The notes under the pieces are model-generated. The model made no database searches. It saw nothing but the letters and a program-made list of their open reading frames with translations, and was not told the DNA's origin. This document shows positions 53,208 to 61,949 of a stretch of 64,000 bases of DNA, in pieces (the stretch's first letter is position 1; the number at the start of each line of letters is the position of its first letter). This DNA comes from Streptomyces marinisediminis (GTDB taxonomy: Bacteria; Actinomycetota; Actinomycetes; Streptomycetales; Streptomycetaceae): positions 248,001 to 312,000 of the forward strand of contig NZ_JAPKFL010000001.1 of the NCBI RefSeq assembly GCF_026262575.1. The letters are read 5' to 3'. The position numbers and the translations under genes are program-made.

Positions 53208-53315
53208 GCGGTAGGGCGGGTGCGCCAGCCGGCGGTGGTCGGGCGGCGGGCCCGTCCGGGGGAGGCCGCGGGGCCGCACGTCGGCCCTGGTATCGTCCGA
53301 ACATACGAATAATCA

Positions 53316-53421
53316 TCCGACAGGGGAGCGCGCAGCGCTGAGAGTGCGGTACCCGCCTCGCACGGCAGGGGACCGCAGACCCTCGAACCTCGCCCGGGTC
53401 ATGCCGGGTAGGAAGTTCGGA
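53316..53421 (+). promoter_or_regulatory. Thiamine pyrophosphate (TPP) riboswitch
   Basis: The THI element is recognised by GGGGAGCGC, the GCGCTGAGAGTGCGGT segment carrying CTGAGA, GACCCTCGAACC (ACCC...GAACCT-type) and CGGGTCATGCCGGGTAGGAAG (3' core). Ends pair as P1: TCCGA (53316-53320) with TCGGA (53417-53421). It lies directly upstream of thiB. In such elements TPP binding closes expression, so thiamine sufficiency should turn the transporter off; the P1 closing arm is 45 nt before the start codon. Confidence 0.93.
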
Positions 53422-53465
53422 AGTCCGCTCTCGTGCTGCCTTGCGCCCGTATCCGAAGGCGGCAC

Positions 53466-54539
53466 ATGAAGCGCACCACTTACCGCGGCGTCCTGGCCGC
53501 CGCGGTCGGCACCGCCCTGCTGGCGGGCTGCGGCGGCTCCGGCGACGGCGGCTCGGCGGACGGGGACCGGACGGTCACCCTGGTGACGCACGAGTCCTTC
53601 CTGGTGTCGGACGACGTGCTGGACCGGTTCACCGAGGAGACCGGCTACGAGGTCCGGCTGATCAAGAGCGGTGACGCCGGCGTGGCGGTCAACAAGGCCA
53701 TCCTCAGCGCGGGCAACCCCGAGGGCGACGTCCTCTTCGGCGTCGACAACACCATGCTCTCCAAGGCGCTGGAGGCCGACGTCTTCACGCCCCACCGGGC
53801 CGAGGGCCTGGACCGGGTGCCCCAGGAGGTGCGCCTGGACCCCGAGCAGCACCGGGTGACGCCGATCGACACCGGCGAGGTGTGCGTCAACTACGACCGC
53901 GCCTACTTCGCGGACCGGGGCGTCGAGCCGCCGCAGACCCTGCGCGACCTCACCGACCCGGCGTACAAGGACCTGCTCGTCGTGCAGAACCCCGCCACCT
54001 CCTCGCCGGGCCTGGCCTTCCTCCTGGCGACCGTCGGCGCCTTCGGCGAGGCCGGCTGGCGCGACTACTGGGAGGACCTCAAGGCCAACGGCGTCCTGCG
54101 CACCGAGGGCTGGGAACAGGCGTACAACGACCACTTCAGCGCCTCCGCCGCCGGCCGGGACGGCGACCGCCCGCTGGTCGTCTCCTACGCCTCCAGCCCG
54201 CCGGCCGAGGTGTACTACGGCACCGAGGACAACCCCGGGCAGGCGCCGACCGGCGTCGCCACCGGCACCTGCTTCCAGCAGACCGAGTTCGCCGGGCTGC
54301 TGGACGGCGCGGCCAACCCCGAGGGCGGCAAGGCGCTGCTGGACTTCATGCTCAGCCCCGCCTTCCAGGAGGACATCCCGCTGAACATGTTCGTCCGCCC
54401 GGTGCGCGAGGACGCCGAACTGCCGGAGGTCTTCACCCGGTACGGCGCCGAGGTGCCCGAGCCGCACCGCGTGGCGCCCGAGAAGATCGACGCGCACCGG
54501 GAGCGGTGGATCGAGCAGTGGTCATCGCTGATGCGCTGA
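53466..54539 (+). CDS. thiB: Thiamine-type ABC transporter substrate-binding lipoprotein
   Basis: The 357-residue protein has a lipoprotein signal with lipobox LLAGC (Cys22), after a basic Lys-Arg N-terminus. The mature part is a periplasmic-type binding protein of the ThiB family: TLVTHESFLVSDDVLDRFTE near 38 and PIDTGEVCVNYDR near 137 are typical ThiB blocks. With the TPP riboswitch directly upstream, thiamine, TPP or thiamine derivatives are the likely substrates. ATG 53466 follows GAAGG. It is the first gene of the thiB-thiP-thiQ operon. Confidence 0.93.
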   Translation: MKRTTYRGVLAAAVGTALLAGCGGSGDGGSADGDRTVTLVTHESFLVSDDVLDRFTEETGYEVRLIKSGDAGVAVNKAILSAGNPEGDVLFGVDNTMLSKALEADVFTPHRAEGLDRVPQEVRLDPEQHRVTPIDTGEVCVNYDRAYFADRGVEPPQTLRDLTDPAYKDLLVVQNPATSSPGLAFLLATVGAFGEAGWRDYWEDLKANGVLRTEGWEQAYNDHFSASAAGRDGDRPLVVSYASSPPAEVYYGTEDNPGQAPTGVATGTCFQQTEFAGLLDGAANPEGGKALLDFMLSPAFQEDIPLNMFVRPVREDAELPEVFTRYGAEVPEPHRVAPEKIDAHRERWIEQWSSLMR

Positions 54540-56362
54540 CGCGGCGCGCCGCACCGCGGTCCGCCGGAGGGCGCGCGGCCGGGCGCCGGACGGCCGCCCG
54601 CCGGTGGACGCCACACCGGCCGGCCGCGCGGCGGGCGCCGGCCGACGGGCCCGGCGGACCGGGGCCCGCGGGACCCGGCGGCCGCCGCCCCGGCCGCCGC
54701 CCCGCCGTGCCGGGCCGGGCGCGGGGGCGCGCGGTGCGACCGGCGCTGATGGCCGTCCCCGTGGCGTTCTTCGCCCTCTTCTTCGGCTACCCGGTGGCCG
54801 CCATCGTCGCGCGGGGCCTGCGCCCGGACGGGCAGTGGGACCTCGGCCACGCCCGCGAGGTGCTCACCGACCCGGTGACGGCCCAGGTCGTGGGCTTCAC
54901 CGTCGGCCAGGCGGCCGCGTCCACCGCGCTGACGCTGGCGCTCGCCCTGCCCGGCGCCTACGTCTTCGCCCGCTTCGACTTCCCCGGCAAGCGGCTCCTG
55001 CGCGCGGTGGTGACCGTGCCGTTCGTGCTGCCGACCGTCGTCGTCGGCTCCGCCTTCCTCGCGCTCCTCGGGCGCGACGGGCTGCTGGACGAGGCCTGGG
55101 GGGTGCGGCTGGACACCTCCCTGTGGGCGATCCTGCTCGCCCACGTCTTCTTCAACTACGCCGTGGTCGTGCGCACCGTGGGCGGCCTGTGGGGGCAGCT
55201 CGACCCGGGCCAGGAGGAGGCCGCGCGCATGCTCGGCGCCTCCCGGCTGGCCGCCTGGCGACGGGTGACCCTGCCCGCGCTGGCGCCCGCGGTCGCCGCC
55301 GCCGCGCTCATGGTCTTCCTGTTCACCTTCACCTCCTTCGGCGTCATCGAGGTGCTCGGCGGCGCCCGGTACGTCACGCTGGAGGTGGAGATCTACCGGC
55401 AGACCGCCCACTTCCTCGACCTGCCCACCGCCGCCGTCCTGACCTGCCTGCAGTTCGCCGCCGTCACCGCGCTGCTGGCCGTGCACGCCCGGACGGTGCG
55501 CCGCCGCGAGGGCGCGCTGCGGCTGGTGGACGCCGGGCGCACCGCGCGCCGGCCGCGCGGCGCCGCCCAGTGGACGCTGCTGGGCTCGCAGCTCGTGCTC
55601 ATCGCCGGGCTGCTCCTGCTGCCGCTGGCGGTCCTCGTCGAACGCTCGCTGGCCGGTCCGGACGGCTACGGTCTGGACTTCTACCGGGCGCTGGCCGCCG
55701 CGCCGGACGCGGCCTCCGGCTTCGCCGTCGCCCCGCTCGCGGCCGTCGGCACGTCCCTGCGGTACGCCGCCGTGGCCACACTGATCGCCGTCGTCGTCGG
55801 GGGGCTGGCGGCCGCCGCGCTCACCCGGCGCGCCGGGCGGCTGGTGCGTGGCTTCGACGCGCTGCTGATGCTCCCGCTGGGCACCTCGGCGGTCACCGTC
55901 GGGTTCGGGTTCCTCATCGCGCTGGACGAGCCGCCGCTGGACCTGCGCTCGGCCTGGCTGCTCGTGCCGCTCGCGCAGGCGCTGGTGGGCGTGCCGTTCG
56001 TCGTCCGCACGATGCTGCCGGTGCTGCGCGCGGTGGACGAGCGGCTGCGGGAGGCCGCCGCGGTGCTCGGCGCCTCGCCGCTGCGGGCCTGGCGCGAGGT
56101 GGACCTGCCGATGGTGCGCCGGGCGCTGGCCGTGGCCGCGGGGTTCGCGTTCGCCGTCTCGCTGGGCGAGTTCGGCGCGACCGTCTTCATCGCGCGCGGC
56201 GACGAGCCCACCCTGCCGGTCGCCGTCACCCAGTTCCTCGGCCGGGCCGGGGAGCTGAACTACGGTCAGGCGATGGCGCTCAGCACGATCCTGATGCTGG
56301 TGTGCGCCGCCAGCCTGCTGGCCCTGGAGTGCGTCCGCACCCACCGCGCGGGGGAGTTCTAG
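54518..56362 (+). CDS. thiP: Thiamine-type ABC transporter permease (two-domain)
   Basis: The permease has two membrane-spanning halves, each with an inner-membrane-component EAA loop: EEAARMLGASRLAAWRRVTLPAL near residue 235 and REAAAVLGASPLRAWREVDLPM near 510. About twelve hydrophobic segments are readable. I chose GTG 54518, which overlaps thiB by 22 bases, but the first 72 residues are Arg/Gly/Pro-rich and not conserved-looking; GTG 54734 (VRPALMAVPVAFFALFFGYPV) gives 542 residues, close to E. coli ThiP, and may be the real start. The thiQ ATG follows directly after the stop. Confidence 0.85.
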   Translation: MVIADALTRRAAPRSAGGRAAGRRTAARRWTPHRPAARRAPADGPGGPGPAGPGGRRPGRRPAVPGRARGRAVRPALMAVPVAFFALFFGYPVAAIVARGLRPDGQWDLGHAREVLTDPVTAQVVGFTVGQAAASTALTLALALPGAYVFARFDFPGKRLLRAVVTVPFVLPTVVVGSAFLALLGRDGLLDEAWGVRLDTSLWAILLAHVFFNYAVVVRTVGGLWGQLDPGQEEAARMLGASRLAAWRRVTLPALAPAVAAAALMVFLFTFTSFGVIEVLGGARYVTLEVEIYRQTAHFLDLPTAAVLTCLQFAAVTALLAVHARTVRRREGALRLVDAGRTARRPRGAAQWTLLGSQLVLIAGLLLLPLAVLVERSLAGPDGYGLDFYRALAAAPDAASGFAVAPLAAVGTSLRYAAVATLIAVVVGGLAAAALTRRAGRLVRGFDALLMLPLGTSAVTVGFGFLIALDEPPLDLRSAWLLVPLAQALVGVPFVVRTMLPVLRAVDERLREAAAVLGASPLRAWREVDLPMVRRALAVAAGFAFAVSLGEFGATVFIARGDEPTLPVAVTQFLGRAGELNYGQAMALSTILMLVCAASLLALECVRTHRAGEF

Positions 56363-57403
56363 ATGGCGTCCCTGGACGTGACCGGCCTGACCGTGCGCTT
56401 CGGCGGCCACACCGCGCTCGACGGCGTCGACCTGGCGGTGGCCGAAGGCGAGACGGTGTGCGTGCTCGGCCCCAGCGGCAGCGGCAAGTCCACGCTGCTG
56501 CGCGCGGTGGCCGGGCTGCGGCCGGTCGACGCGGGCCGGGTGCTGCTGGCCGGGCGCGACGTGGCACGGGTGCCGGCGCACCGGCGCGGGGTGGGGCTGA
56601 TGTTCCAGGACCACCAGCTCTTCCCCCAGCGCGACGTGGCCGGGAACGTCGCCTTCGGGCTGCGCGTGCGCGGGGTCGGGAAGGCGGCGGCCCGGGAGCG
56701 GGTGACGGAGCTGCTGGAGCTGGTCGGGCTGCCCGGCGCTGGGCGGCGCGCGGTGGCCTCGCTCTCCGGCGGCGAGCAGCAGCGCGTCGCGCTGGCCCGC
56801 GCGCTGGCGCCGGAGCCGGGCCTGCTGATGCTGGACGAGCCGCTGGGCCAGCTCGACCGGGGCCTGCGCGAGCGCCTGGTGGTGGAGCTGCGCCAGCTCT
56901 TCGACCGGCTGGGCACCACGGTGCTGGCCGTCACGCACGACCACAGCGAGGCGTTCGCGCTGGCCGACCGGGTCGTCATCATGGCCGAGGGGCGCATCGC
57001 GCAGAGCGGCACCCCGGTGCAGGTCTGGGAGCGCCCCGCCTCCCCGTTCGTCGCCCGGTTCCTCGGCTTCGACAACGTGGTGCCCGGCACCGCGCGGGGC
57101 GCGGCCGCCGACACCCCGTGGGGTCCGGTGCCGCTGCCCCCGGGCACGCCGCCGGGACCGTGCTCGGTGCTGGTGCGCCCGGCCGGGGTGCGGCTGGGTG
57201 AGCCGCGGGACGCCGACGGCGGCGGGCTCACCGGCACGGTGGCGGCCCGCACGTTCCGCGGCGACCACGTGGTGGTGCTTTTGGACATGGCGCGCGGACC
57301 CCGGGCCGAGGCCGCCTGCCCGCTGCGTTCGGCCCCCGAGGTGGGCGAGCGGGTGGCGGTCGGCTTCGACGCGGCCGACGTCGTCCGGCTGCCGCCCGCC
57401 TGA
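56363..57403 (+). CDS. thiQ: Thiamine-type ABC transporter ATP-binding protein
   Basis: The 346-residue ATPase has Walker A GPSGSGKST at residues 36-44, the Q-loop FQDHQLFP near 80, the ABC signature LSGGEQQRVALARAL near 134 and Walker B LLMLDEPLGQLD near 154. A C-terminal TOBE-like domain (about 250-346) probably regulates transport. The start codon abuts the thiP stop. The operon ends at about 57403; the next gene is on the opposite strand. Confidence 0.94.
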   Translation: MASLDVTGLTVRFGGHTALDGVDLAVAEGETVCVLGPSGSGKSTLLRAVAGLRPVDAGRVLLAGRDVARVPAHRRGVGLMFQDHQLFPQRDVAGNVAFGLRVRGVGKAAARERVTELLELVGLPGAGRRAVASLSGGEQQRVALARALAPEPGLLMLDEPLGQLDRGLRERLVVELRQLFDRLGTTVLAVTHDHSEAFALADRVVIMAEGRIAQSGTPVQVWERPASPFVARFLGFDNVVPGTARGAAADTPWGPVPLPPGTPPGPCSVLVRPAGVRLGEPRDADGGGLTGTVAARTFRGDHVVVLLDMARGPRAEAACPLRSAPEVGERVAVGFDAADVVRLPPA

Positions 57404-57446
57404 CACGCCCGGTCGCCCGCCTGGCCCGTCCGGTCGGCCGCCGCGC

Positions 57447-58172
57447 TCAGCGCGCCAGCGGCAGGGCGGCCAGCACGGCCACGCCCCAGGTCACCGGCGC
57501 CAGCACGGCGACGGCCGCGCCCGGCTGGGCGAGCGCCTGCCGGGTGGGGGCCAGCGCGGAGCGGGCGCCGGCCACCGCCGTCAGCACCCCGGTCACCGCG
57601 CACGCCAGCACGATGCCGCCGCCGAGCACGGTCAGCGGCCCGAACGGGCGGTCGGGGCCGTAGAGGGTGAGCGCGGCGATGAGGCCGCAGACGGTGGCGC
57701 ACAGCACGCCCAGAGGCGGGGCGAGGTGCGCGGCCTTCTCCTGGAGCACGCGCCCGGCCAGCAGCCGCACCGCGCCGGGCCGGAACGCCGTGAGCGCCCG
57801 CCCGGCGAGCCGGGTGAGCCCGGGCCCGGCCAGCACCAGTCCGAGGGCGGTGAGCGGCCACCCGGCGAAGACCCCGGCGCCCGGGTCCGCCCCGGCGCCG
57901 GGCAGCGGGACCGGAGCCCCGGCGGCCCCGGCCGCGTACGTCTCCAGCGCGAGGCCCAGGCCCACGAGCGCGGCCCCGTTGGACAGACCGGCGGGCACGG
58001 GGGGCCCGGTGGGCTCCGGCGCGTCGGGCGGGGCCGGGGCGGCGCGGCGGTCGGCTGCGCGGCGCGGGGCCAGCGCGCACGCCACCGCCGTCACGGCCGG
58101 GGCGACGAGCAGCAGGGTGAGGGCCGCAGCGGCGCGCGGTGGCCTCCCGCACCGCACGCCACCGCACGGCAC
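57447..58172 (-). CDS. Predicted integral membrane protein of unknown function
   Basis: The predicted 241-residue protein has about five to six hydrophobic helices, with Pro/Ala-rich linker around residues 40-62 and no recognised motif. The GTG at 58172 is the first start in the frame; a short direct repeat CCGCAC precedes it and the ribosome site is not clear, so the N-terminus is uncertain. It is located between thiQ (convergent) and the aminotransferase gene, which is on the same strand upstream of it. Coding character is supported by the conserved hydrophobic pattern and GC3 bias only; I do not recognise the family. Confidence 0.6.
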   Translation of the reverse strand: MPCGGVRCGRPPRAAAALTLLLVAPAVTAVACALAPRRAADRRAAPAPPDAPEPTGPPVPAGLSNGAALVGLGLALETYAAGAAGAPVPLPGAGADPGAGVFAGWPLTALGLVLAGPGLTRLAGRALTAFRPGAVRLLAGRVLQEKAAHLAPPLGVLCATVCGLIAALTLYGPDRPFGPLTVLGGGIVLACAVTGVLTAVAGARSALAPTRQALAQPGAAVAVLAPVTWGVAVLAALPLAR

Positions 58173-58355
58173 CGCACGGTGGCGGGGGCACGGGGCGGTG
58201 GGCCGGCGCCCGGCGCGGGGCCCGGGGAGCCCGGTGCGTCCGGGCGTCGGTCGGCCGGGGCCCGGCGGCGAGGGCGTCCCCGGCCCGCCGGCCGGCCCCG
58301 CACCCCGGCGGCCGGGGCCGGGGGCGGGGCGCGAAGGGCGCGGGGCGGGGTGGGG

Positions 58356-59717
58356 TCAGAGCTTGGTCCACGCCTCGGTGAGCACGGTGCGCAGCTTCTG
58401 CTCGATCTCGTCGAACGTGCTCTGGTCGGAGATCAGCGGCGGTGCGAGCTGCACGACCGGGTCACCGCGGTCGTCGGCACGGCAGTACAGGCCGTTGTCG
58501 TAGAGCGCCTTGGAGAGATAGCCGTACAGGACGCGCTCGGTCTCCTCGTCGTCGAAGGACTCCTTGGTGGCCTTGTCCTTCACCAGCTCGATGCCGTAGA
58601 AGAAGCCGTTGCCGCGCACGTCGCCGACGATCGGCAGGTCGAGCAGCTTGCTCAGGGTGGCGCGGAAGGCGTCCTCGTGGTCCAGCACGTGCTGGTTGAG
58701 TCCCTCGCGCTCGAAGATGTCGAGGTTGGCCAGGGCCACCGCCGCCGAGACCGGGTGGCCGCCGAAGGTGTAGCCGTGCAGGAAGGTGTTGTCGCCCCGG
58801 TAGAAGGGCTCGGCCAGGCGGTCGGAGACGATCGCCGCGCCGATGGGGGAGTAGCCCGAGGTCATGCCCTTGGCGCAGGTGATGATGTCGGGCACGTAGC
58901 CGAACTTGTCGCACGCGAAGAGCGTGCCCAGCCGTCCGAAGGCGCAGATGACCTCGTCGGAGACGAGCAGCACGCCGTACTGGTCGCAGATCTCGCGCAC
59001 GCGCTGGAAGTAGCCGGGCGGCGGTGGGAAGCAGCCGCCGGCGTTCTGCACCGGCTCCAGGAAGACGGCGGCGACCGTCTCCGGGCCCTCGAAGAGGATC
59101 TGCTGCTCGATCTGGTCGGCGGCCCAGCGGCCGAAGGCCTCCGGGTCGTCGCCGTGGATCGGGGCGCGGTAGATGTTGGTGTTGGGCACCTTGTACGCGC
59201 CGGGCACCAGCGGCTCGAAGGGGGCCTTGAGGGCCGGCAGGCCGGTGATGGACAGCGCGCCCTGCGGGGTGCCGTGGTAGGCGACGGCGCGGGAGATCAC
59301 CTTGTACTTGGTGGGGTTGCCGGTGAGCTTGTGGTACTGCTTGGCCAGCTTCCAGGCGGTCTCCACCGCCTCGCCGCCGCCGGTGGTGAAGAACACCTTG
59401 TTCAGATCGCCCGGGGCGTGGTGGGCGAGCCGCTCGGCGAGTTCGACGGCCCTGGGGTGGGCGTAGGACCACACGGGGAAGAAGGCGAGCTCGGCCGCCT
59501 GCTTCGCGGCGGCCTCGGCCAGCTCGGTGCGGCCGTGCCCGGCCTGGACGACGAACAGCCCGGCGAGCCCGTCGAGGTACTGCTTGCCCTGGTCGTCGTA
59601 GACGTAGGTGCCCTCACCGCGCACGATGGTCGGCACGGGGGCGTTCTCGTACGACGACATGCGGGTGAAGTGCATCCACAGGTGGTCGTACGCGGTACGG
59701 GAGAGGTCCTTGCTCAC
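58356..59717 (-). CDS. Class III aminotransferase, polyamine/GABA type
   Basis: The 453-residue PLP enzyme (residues: TYVYDDQGKQYLDGLAGLF near 37, FFTTGGGEAVETAWKLAK near 109, VAYHGTPQGALSITG near 145, PVQNAGGCFPPP near 222, SDEVICAFGRLG near 254 and the PLP lysine in TCAKGMTSGYSPIG near 282) is in the putrescine/GABA-pyruvate aminotransferase family. It follows the lrp gene by two bases, with the GGGGA ribosome site inside the lrp 3' end, so the two form one transcript. Its neighbour, the divergent aldehyde dehydrogenase, would act on the resulting aldehyde. In S. coelicolor the homologous cluster (around SCO5655-5657) is linked to polyamine catabolism by published work; I infer the same here. 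Confidence 0.88.
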   Translation of the reverse strand: MSKDLSRTAYDHLWMHFTRMSSYENAPVPTIVRGEGTYVYDDQGKQYLDGLAGLFVVQAGHGRTELAEAAAKQAAELAFFPVWSYAHPRAVELAERLAHHAPGDLNKVFFTTGGGEAVETAWKLAKQYHKLTGNPTKYKVISRAVAYHGTPQGALSITGLPALKAPFEPLVPGAYKVPNTNIYRAPIHGDDPEAFGRWAADQIEQQILFEGPETVAAVFLEPVQNAGGCFPPPPGYFQRVREICDQYGVLLVSDEVICAFGRLGTLFACDKFGYVPDIITCAKGMTSGYSPIGAAIVSDRLAEPFYRGDNTFLHGYTFGGHPVSAAVALANLDIFEREGLNQHVLDHEDAFRATLSKLLDLPIVGDVRGNGFFYGIELVKDKATKESFDDEETERVLYGYLSKALYDNGLYCRADDRGDPVVQLAPPLISDQSTFDEIEQKLRTVLTEAWTKL

Positions 59718-59719
59718 GG

Positions 59720-60205
59720 TTATCGAGTTCCCCAGGTGTAGGTCTGCTTGCGCAGCTTGAGGTAGACGAAGCTCTCGGTGGAGCGGACGCCGGGCAGCGT
59801 CCGGATCCGCTTGTTGATCATCTCGAGCAGGTGCTCGTCGTCCTCGCAGACGATTTCGACGATGAGGTCGAAGGAGCCCGCCGTGACCACGACGTAGGCG
59901 ACCTCCTCCAGCTCGGCGAGCGCGTCGGCCACCGGCTCGAGGTCCCCTTCGACGTTGATGCCCACCATGGCCTGCCGCAGCAGGCCGACGGTCAGCGGAT
60001 CGGTGACCGCGACGATCTGCATGACGCCCTGGTCCTGCAGCTTCTGGACGCGCTGGCGCACGGCCGCTTCCGACAGGCCGACGGCCTTGCCGATGGCGGC
60101 GTACGGCCGCCGGCCGTCCTCCTGGAGCTGTTCGATGATGGCCAGGGAGACGGCGTCGATCGTCACTCCGCCGTTCGGTTTCTTCTCATCACGAGCCACG
60201 AGCAT
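59720..60205 (-). CDS. Lrp/AsnC family transcriptional regulator
   Basis: The 161-residue regulator has an N-terminal winged HTH (SLAIIEQLQEDGRRPYAAIGKAVGLSEAAVRQRVQKL within residues 20-60) and a C-terminal RAM ligand-binding domain (about 75-150: VAYVVVTAGSFDLIVEIVCED and LPGVRSTESFVYLK). The start is uncertain: ATG 60205 (MLVARDEKKP), ATG 60232 or GTG near 60168 (VTIDAVSLAI) are possible and none has a strong ribosome site. It is divergent from the aldehyde dehydrogenase gene and upstream of the aminotransferase gene; such regulators usually control neighbouring catabolic genes in response to an amino acid or amine. Confidence 0.9.
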   Translation of the reverse strand: MLVARDEKKPNGGVTIDAVSLAIIEQLQEDGRRPYAAIGKAVGLSEAAVRQRVQKLQDQGVMQIVAVTDPLTVGLLRQAMVGINVEGDLEPVADALAELEEVAYVVVTAGSFDLIVEIVCEDDEHLLEMINKRIRTLPGVRSTESFVYLKLRKQTYTWGTR

Positions 60206-60309
60206 CACTGTGCACGAGGTCTCGGCGGTCATGCAAGCCGACAGCGGTGTTTTTCGTTGTGGATCAGCCATGTGGCGACTGATTCCGTGGTTGGCGCACA
60301 GTGGCCCTG

Positions 60310-60337
60310 TTGAAAACGTGAGAGAGCCGGTTAGGGT
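60310..60337 (+). promoter_or_regulatory. Candidate promoter of the aldehyde dehydrogenase gene
   Basis: TTGAAA (60310-60315), 16 bp, TAGGGT (60332-60337). An inverted repeat GGGTGGG...CACCC follows. The AGGAGGG ribosome site lies at 60368-60374. An Lrp operator is plausible in the divergent gap. Confidence 0.6.
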
Positions 60338-60379
60338 GGGTATCTCACCCATCGGACAACGGAGCAGGAGGGTGTTGAC

Positions 60380-61813
60380 GTGACCACCGAGCTGCGTCGG
60401 CTGCGCAACTACATCGACGGCGAGTTCCGGGACGCCGCGGACGGGCGGACCACGGAGGTGGTCGACCCGACGACCGGCGAGCCGTACGCGCTCGCCGCGC
60501 TCTCGTCCGCCGCCGACGTCGACGCGGCCATGGCCGCCGCGGAGTCGGCGTTCCCGGCCTGGCGCGACGCCACCCCCGGCACCCGGCAGCTCGCGCTGCT
60601 GAAGGTCGCCGACGCCCTGGAGGCCCGGGCGGACGAGCTGCTGGCCGTCGAGTGCCAGAACACCGGCAAGCCGCTGGAGCTGACCCGGCACGAGGAACTG
60701 CCGATGATGCTCGACCAGATCCGGTTCTTCGCGGGCGCCGCCCGCATGCTGGAGGGCAAGTCGGCGGGCGAGTACATGGACGGCATGACGTCCTTCGTGC
60801 GCCGCGAGCCCGTCGGCGTCTGCGCCCAGGTGGCGCCGTGGAACTACCCCATGATGATGGCGGTGTGGAAGTTCGCCCCGGCCATCGCCGCGGGCAACAC
60901 CGTGGTACTCAAGCCCGCGGACACCACCCCCGCGTCGGCCGTCTTCCTGGCCGAAGTCATGGGCTCGATTCTGCCCAAGGGCGTCTTCAACGTCGTCTGC
61001 GGGGACCGGGACACCGGCCGCCGCATGGTCGAGCACCCCACCCCGGCCATGGCCTCCATCACCGGCTCGGTCCGGGCGGGCATGGAGGTGGCGGCCAGCG
61101 CCGCCAAGGACGTCAAGCGCGTCCACCTGGAGCTGGGCGGCAAGGCCCCCGTCCTCGTCTTCGGCGACGCCGACATCCCGGCGGCCGTCGAGGGCATCCG
61201 CGACGGCGGCTTCTTCAACGCCGGGCAGGACTGCACCGCCGCCACCCGCGTGCTGGTGCACGACAGCGTCCACGACGAGTTCGTCTCCGCGCTCGCCAAG
61301 GCGGCCGCCGAGGTCAAGACCGGTGACGTCACCGACGAGGACTGCTTCTACGGCCCGCTGAACAACCCCGTCCACCTGGAGAAGGTGCAGGGCTTCATCG
61401 ACCGCCTCCCGGCGCACGCCAAGGTCGAGGCCGGCGGCGAGCGCGTCGGCGACAAGGGGTACTTCTTCGCCCCCACCGTCGTCTCCGGGCTGCGGCAGGA
61501 CGACGAGATCATCCAGAACGAGGTCTTCGGCCCGGTCATCACCGTGCAGCGCTTCGGCGACGAGGACCAGGCCGTGCGGTGGGCCAACGGGGTGGAGTAC
61601 GCCCTGGCCTCCTCGGTGTGGACGACCGACCACGGGCGCGCGATGCGGCTGTCCAAGGCGCTGGACTTCGGCTGCGTGTGGATCAACACGCACATCCCGC
61701 TGGTGGCGGAGATGCCGCACGGCGGGTTCAAGAAGTCCGGCTACGGCAAGGACCTCTCCTCGTACGGCTTCGACGACTACACGCGGGTGAAGCACGTGAT
61801 GACCGCGCTGTGA
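60380..61813 (+). CDS. Aldehyde dehydrogenase, gamma-aminobutyraldehyde type
   Basis: NAD-dependent aldehyde dehydrogenase of 477 residues. Key residues: VAPWNYPMMM near 153 (substrate tunnel and catalytic Asn), ITGSVRAG near 230, general-base Glu in HLELGGKAP near 252, catalytic Cys in NAGQDCTAATR near 287. The closest functional class I recognise is 4-aminobutyraldehyde dehydrogenase (PatD/PuuC-like), consistent with the divergent lrp-aminotransferase unit. GTG 60380 follows AGGAGGG. A strong hairpin terminator follows the gene. Confidence 0.9.
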   Translation: MTTELRRLRNYIDGEFRDAADGRTTEVVDPTTGEPYALAALSSAADVDAAMAAAESAFPAWRDATPGTRQLALLKVADALEARADELLAVECQNTGKPLELTRHEELPMMLDQIRFFAGAARMLEGKSAGEYMDGMTSFVRREPVGVCAQVAPWNYPMMMAVWKFAPAIAAGNTVVLKPADTTPASAVFLAEVMGSILPKGVFNVVCGDRDTGRRMVEHPTPAMASITGSVRAGMEVAASAAKDVKRVHLELGGKAPVLVFGDADIPAAVEGIRDGGFFNAGQDCTAATRVLVHDSVHDEFVSALAKAAAEVKTGDVTDEDCFYGPLNNPVHLEKVQGFIDRLPAHAKVEAGGERVGDKGYFFAPTVVSGLRQDDEIIQNEVFGPVITVQRFGDEDQAVRWANGVEYALASSVWTTDHGRAMRLSKALDFGCVWINTHIPLVAEMPHGGFKKSGYGKDLSSYGFDDYTRVKHVMTAL

Positions 61814-61861
61814 GCCGGCGCCGGGCGTGCTCCCGCGCCCGGCCCGACGCACGCACCGGCG

Positions 61862-61914
61862 CGCACCCCGGCCCCGTCCTCCCGGCCTTACGGCGAGGAC
61901 GGGGCCGGGGTGCG
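61862..61914. terminator. 20-bp perfect hairpin, bidirectional terminator
   Basis: A perfect 20-bp stem (61862-61881 with 61895-61914) with a 13-nt loop lies between convergent aldehyde dehydrogenase (+) and the ybdK-type gene (-). It is the longest perfect stem noticed in this window. Confidence 0.85.
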
Positions 61915-61949
61915 TGGCACCGACCGCCAGGCGGGCGCGGGGCCGGAGA

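Noticed and set aside
54215-57406. Minus-strand frame of 1063 codons opposite the thi operon
   Set aside because: Overlaps three recognised transporter genes; no domains.
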